From CAYXDO01 sp964463485 (GTDB lineage Bacteria; Myxococcota; Kuafuiibacteriia; Kuafuiibacteriales; Kuafuiibacteriaceae), in assembly GCA_964463485.1 (NCBI GenBank), contig CAYXDO010000131.1, positions 1 to 32,705 on the forward strand: a DNA stretch of 32,705 bases. Reading direction: 5' to 3'. The translations under genes were made by a program, and so were the position numbers. This document shows, one piece after another, positions 32,522-32,705 of the stretch (its first letter is position 1; each line of letters begins with the position of its first letter). The notes below the pieces were generated by a model. That model saw only the letters and a list, made by a program, of their open reading frames with translations, ran no database searches and was not told the origin of the DNA.

Positions 32522-32705
32522 GGCTTCTCTTCGGTCACAAGCGCGAGGACGGCGTCCTTCACGGTTCGGATCACGTCCGTCCGGATTCGCACGCAAATAC
32601 TGAAGCCAACGGCCTTCGCGGGACCCGTCGGACGGCGCGGAGCGCTATCGCGATAGTCTCTTTCTCCCAAAGTTCGCGCACGATCTGGCAAGACTTTGGA
32701 CGCGA
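32522..32705. other. Right-edge region without a supported gene
   Basis: 184 bp after the last stop. It contains a perfect 12-bp palindrome, CTATCGCGATAG (32645-32656), which could be an operator half or chance. A minus-strand frame here reads backward into the preceding gene and has no recognisable protein character. Nothing else is supported. Confidence 0.4.

Noticed and set aside
1..32705. tRNA, rRNA, insertion sequence or integrase
   Set aside because: None was recognised on either strand.

Overview
The window (about 65% G+C by eye) looks like a chromosomal piece of a Myxococcota bacterium (myxobacteria or relatives). The best evidence is four copies of a MYXO-CTERM-type sorting tail (Cys-x-Cys, hydrophobic segment, Arg cluster), together with HD/kinase/HEAT scaffold proteins, choice-of-anchor-D lipoproteins, and near-universal GTG/ATG starts that overlap the preceding stop codon. 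The genus cannot be fixed from the sequence alone.

Layout. (1) Minus strand, 5743 down to the left edge: a gene set reading a hypothetical protein (4613-5743), a HEAT-repeat protein (2766-4535), a degenerate HD-GYP plus pseudokinase protein (55-2769), and the first codons of a further gene (1-58). The last two junctions are 4-bp ATGA overlaps. (2) Plus strand, 5839-14104: an anti-sigma-like zinc finger/FecR protein, a small exported protein, an outer-membrane beta-barrel, a GT4 glycosyltransferase, a WecA-type polyprenyl-phosphate sugar-1-phosphate transferase, and a Wzy/O-antigen-ligase-like membrane protein with TPRs. Together they read as part of a Wzx/Wzy-type exopolysaccharide or O-antigen locus: lipid-linked priming, glycosyl transfer, polymerisation or ligation, and an outer-membrane exit route. 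(3) Plus strand, 14245-31392: a 17-kb surface-protein cassette. Two lipoproteins with ASH (choice-of-anchor-D) domains flank an array of four paralogous secreted modules. Each module is built as signal peptide, N-terminal beta domain, 2-5 CARDB repeats, four putative-Ig (He_PIG) repeats and a MYXO-CTERM tail. (4) 31393-31831: a non-genic gap with a seven-unit 42-bp tandem repeat, followed by an unrecognised gene (31832-32521).

The most striking object is 20753-29797. Three complete preproteins, each with its own signal peptide and its own MYXO-CTERM tail, are joined in one uninterrupted 3014-codon frame. At both internal junctions the sorting tail runs directly into the next signal peptide with no stop codon. 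The charge pattern fits an out-to-in helix, a positively charged cytoplasmic loop and an in-to-out signal helix. This suggests a bacterial surface polyprotein cut by signal peptidase and a myxosortase-type protease, or a very recent stop-loss fusion. The first module of the array is still a separate gene that overlaps the polyprotein by GTGA.

Other notable points: a glycosyltransferase whose conserved N-terminus lies upstream of any ATG/GTG/TTG; a protein that is a pseudo-enzyme in both its HD-GYP and kinase halves; and 42-bp repeats in which five units carry an SD-like sequence plus an ATG in frame with the downstream gene. No tRNA, rRNA, IS element or CRISPR array was seen.
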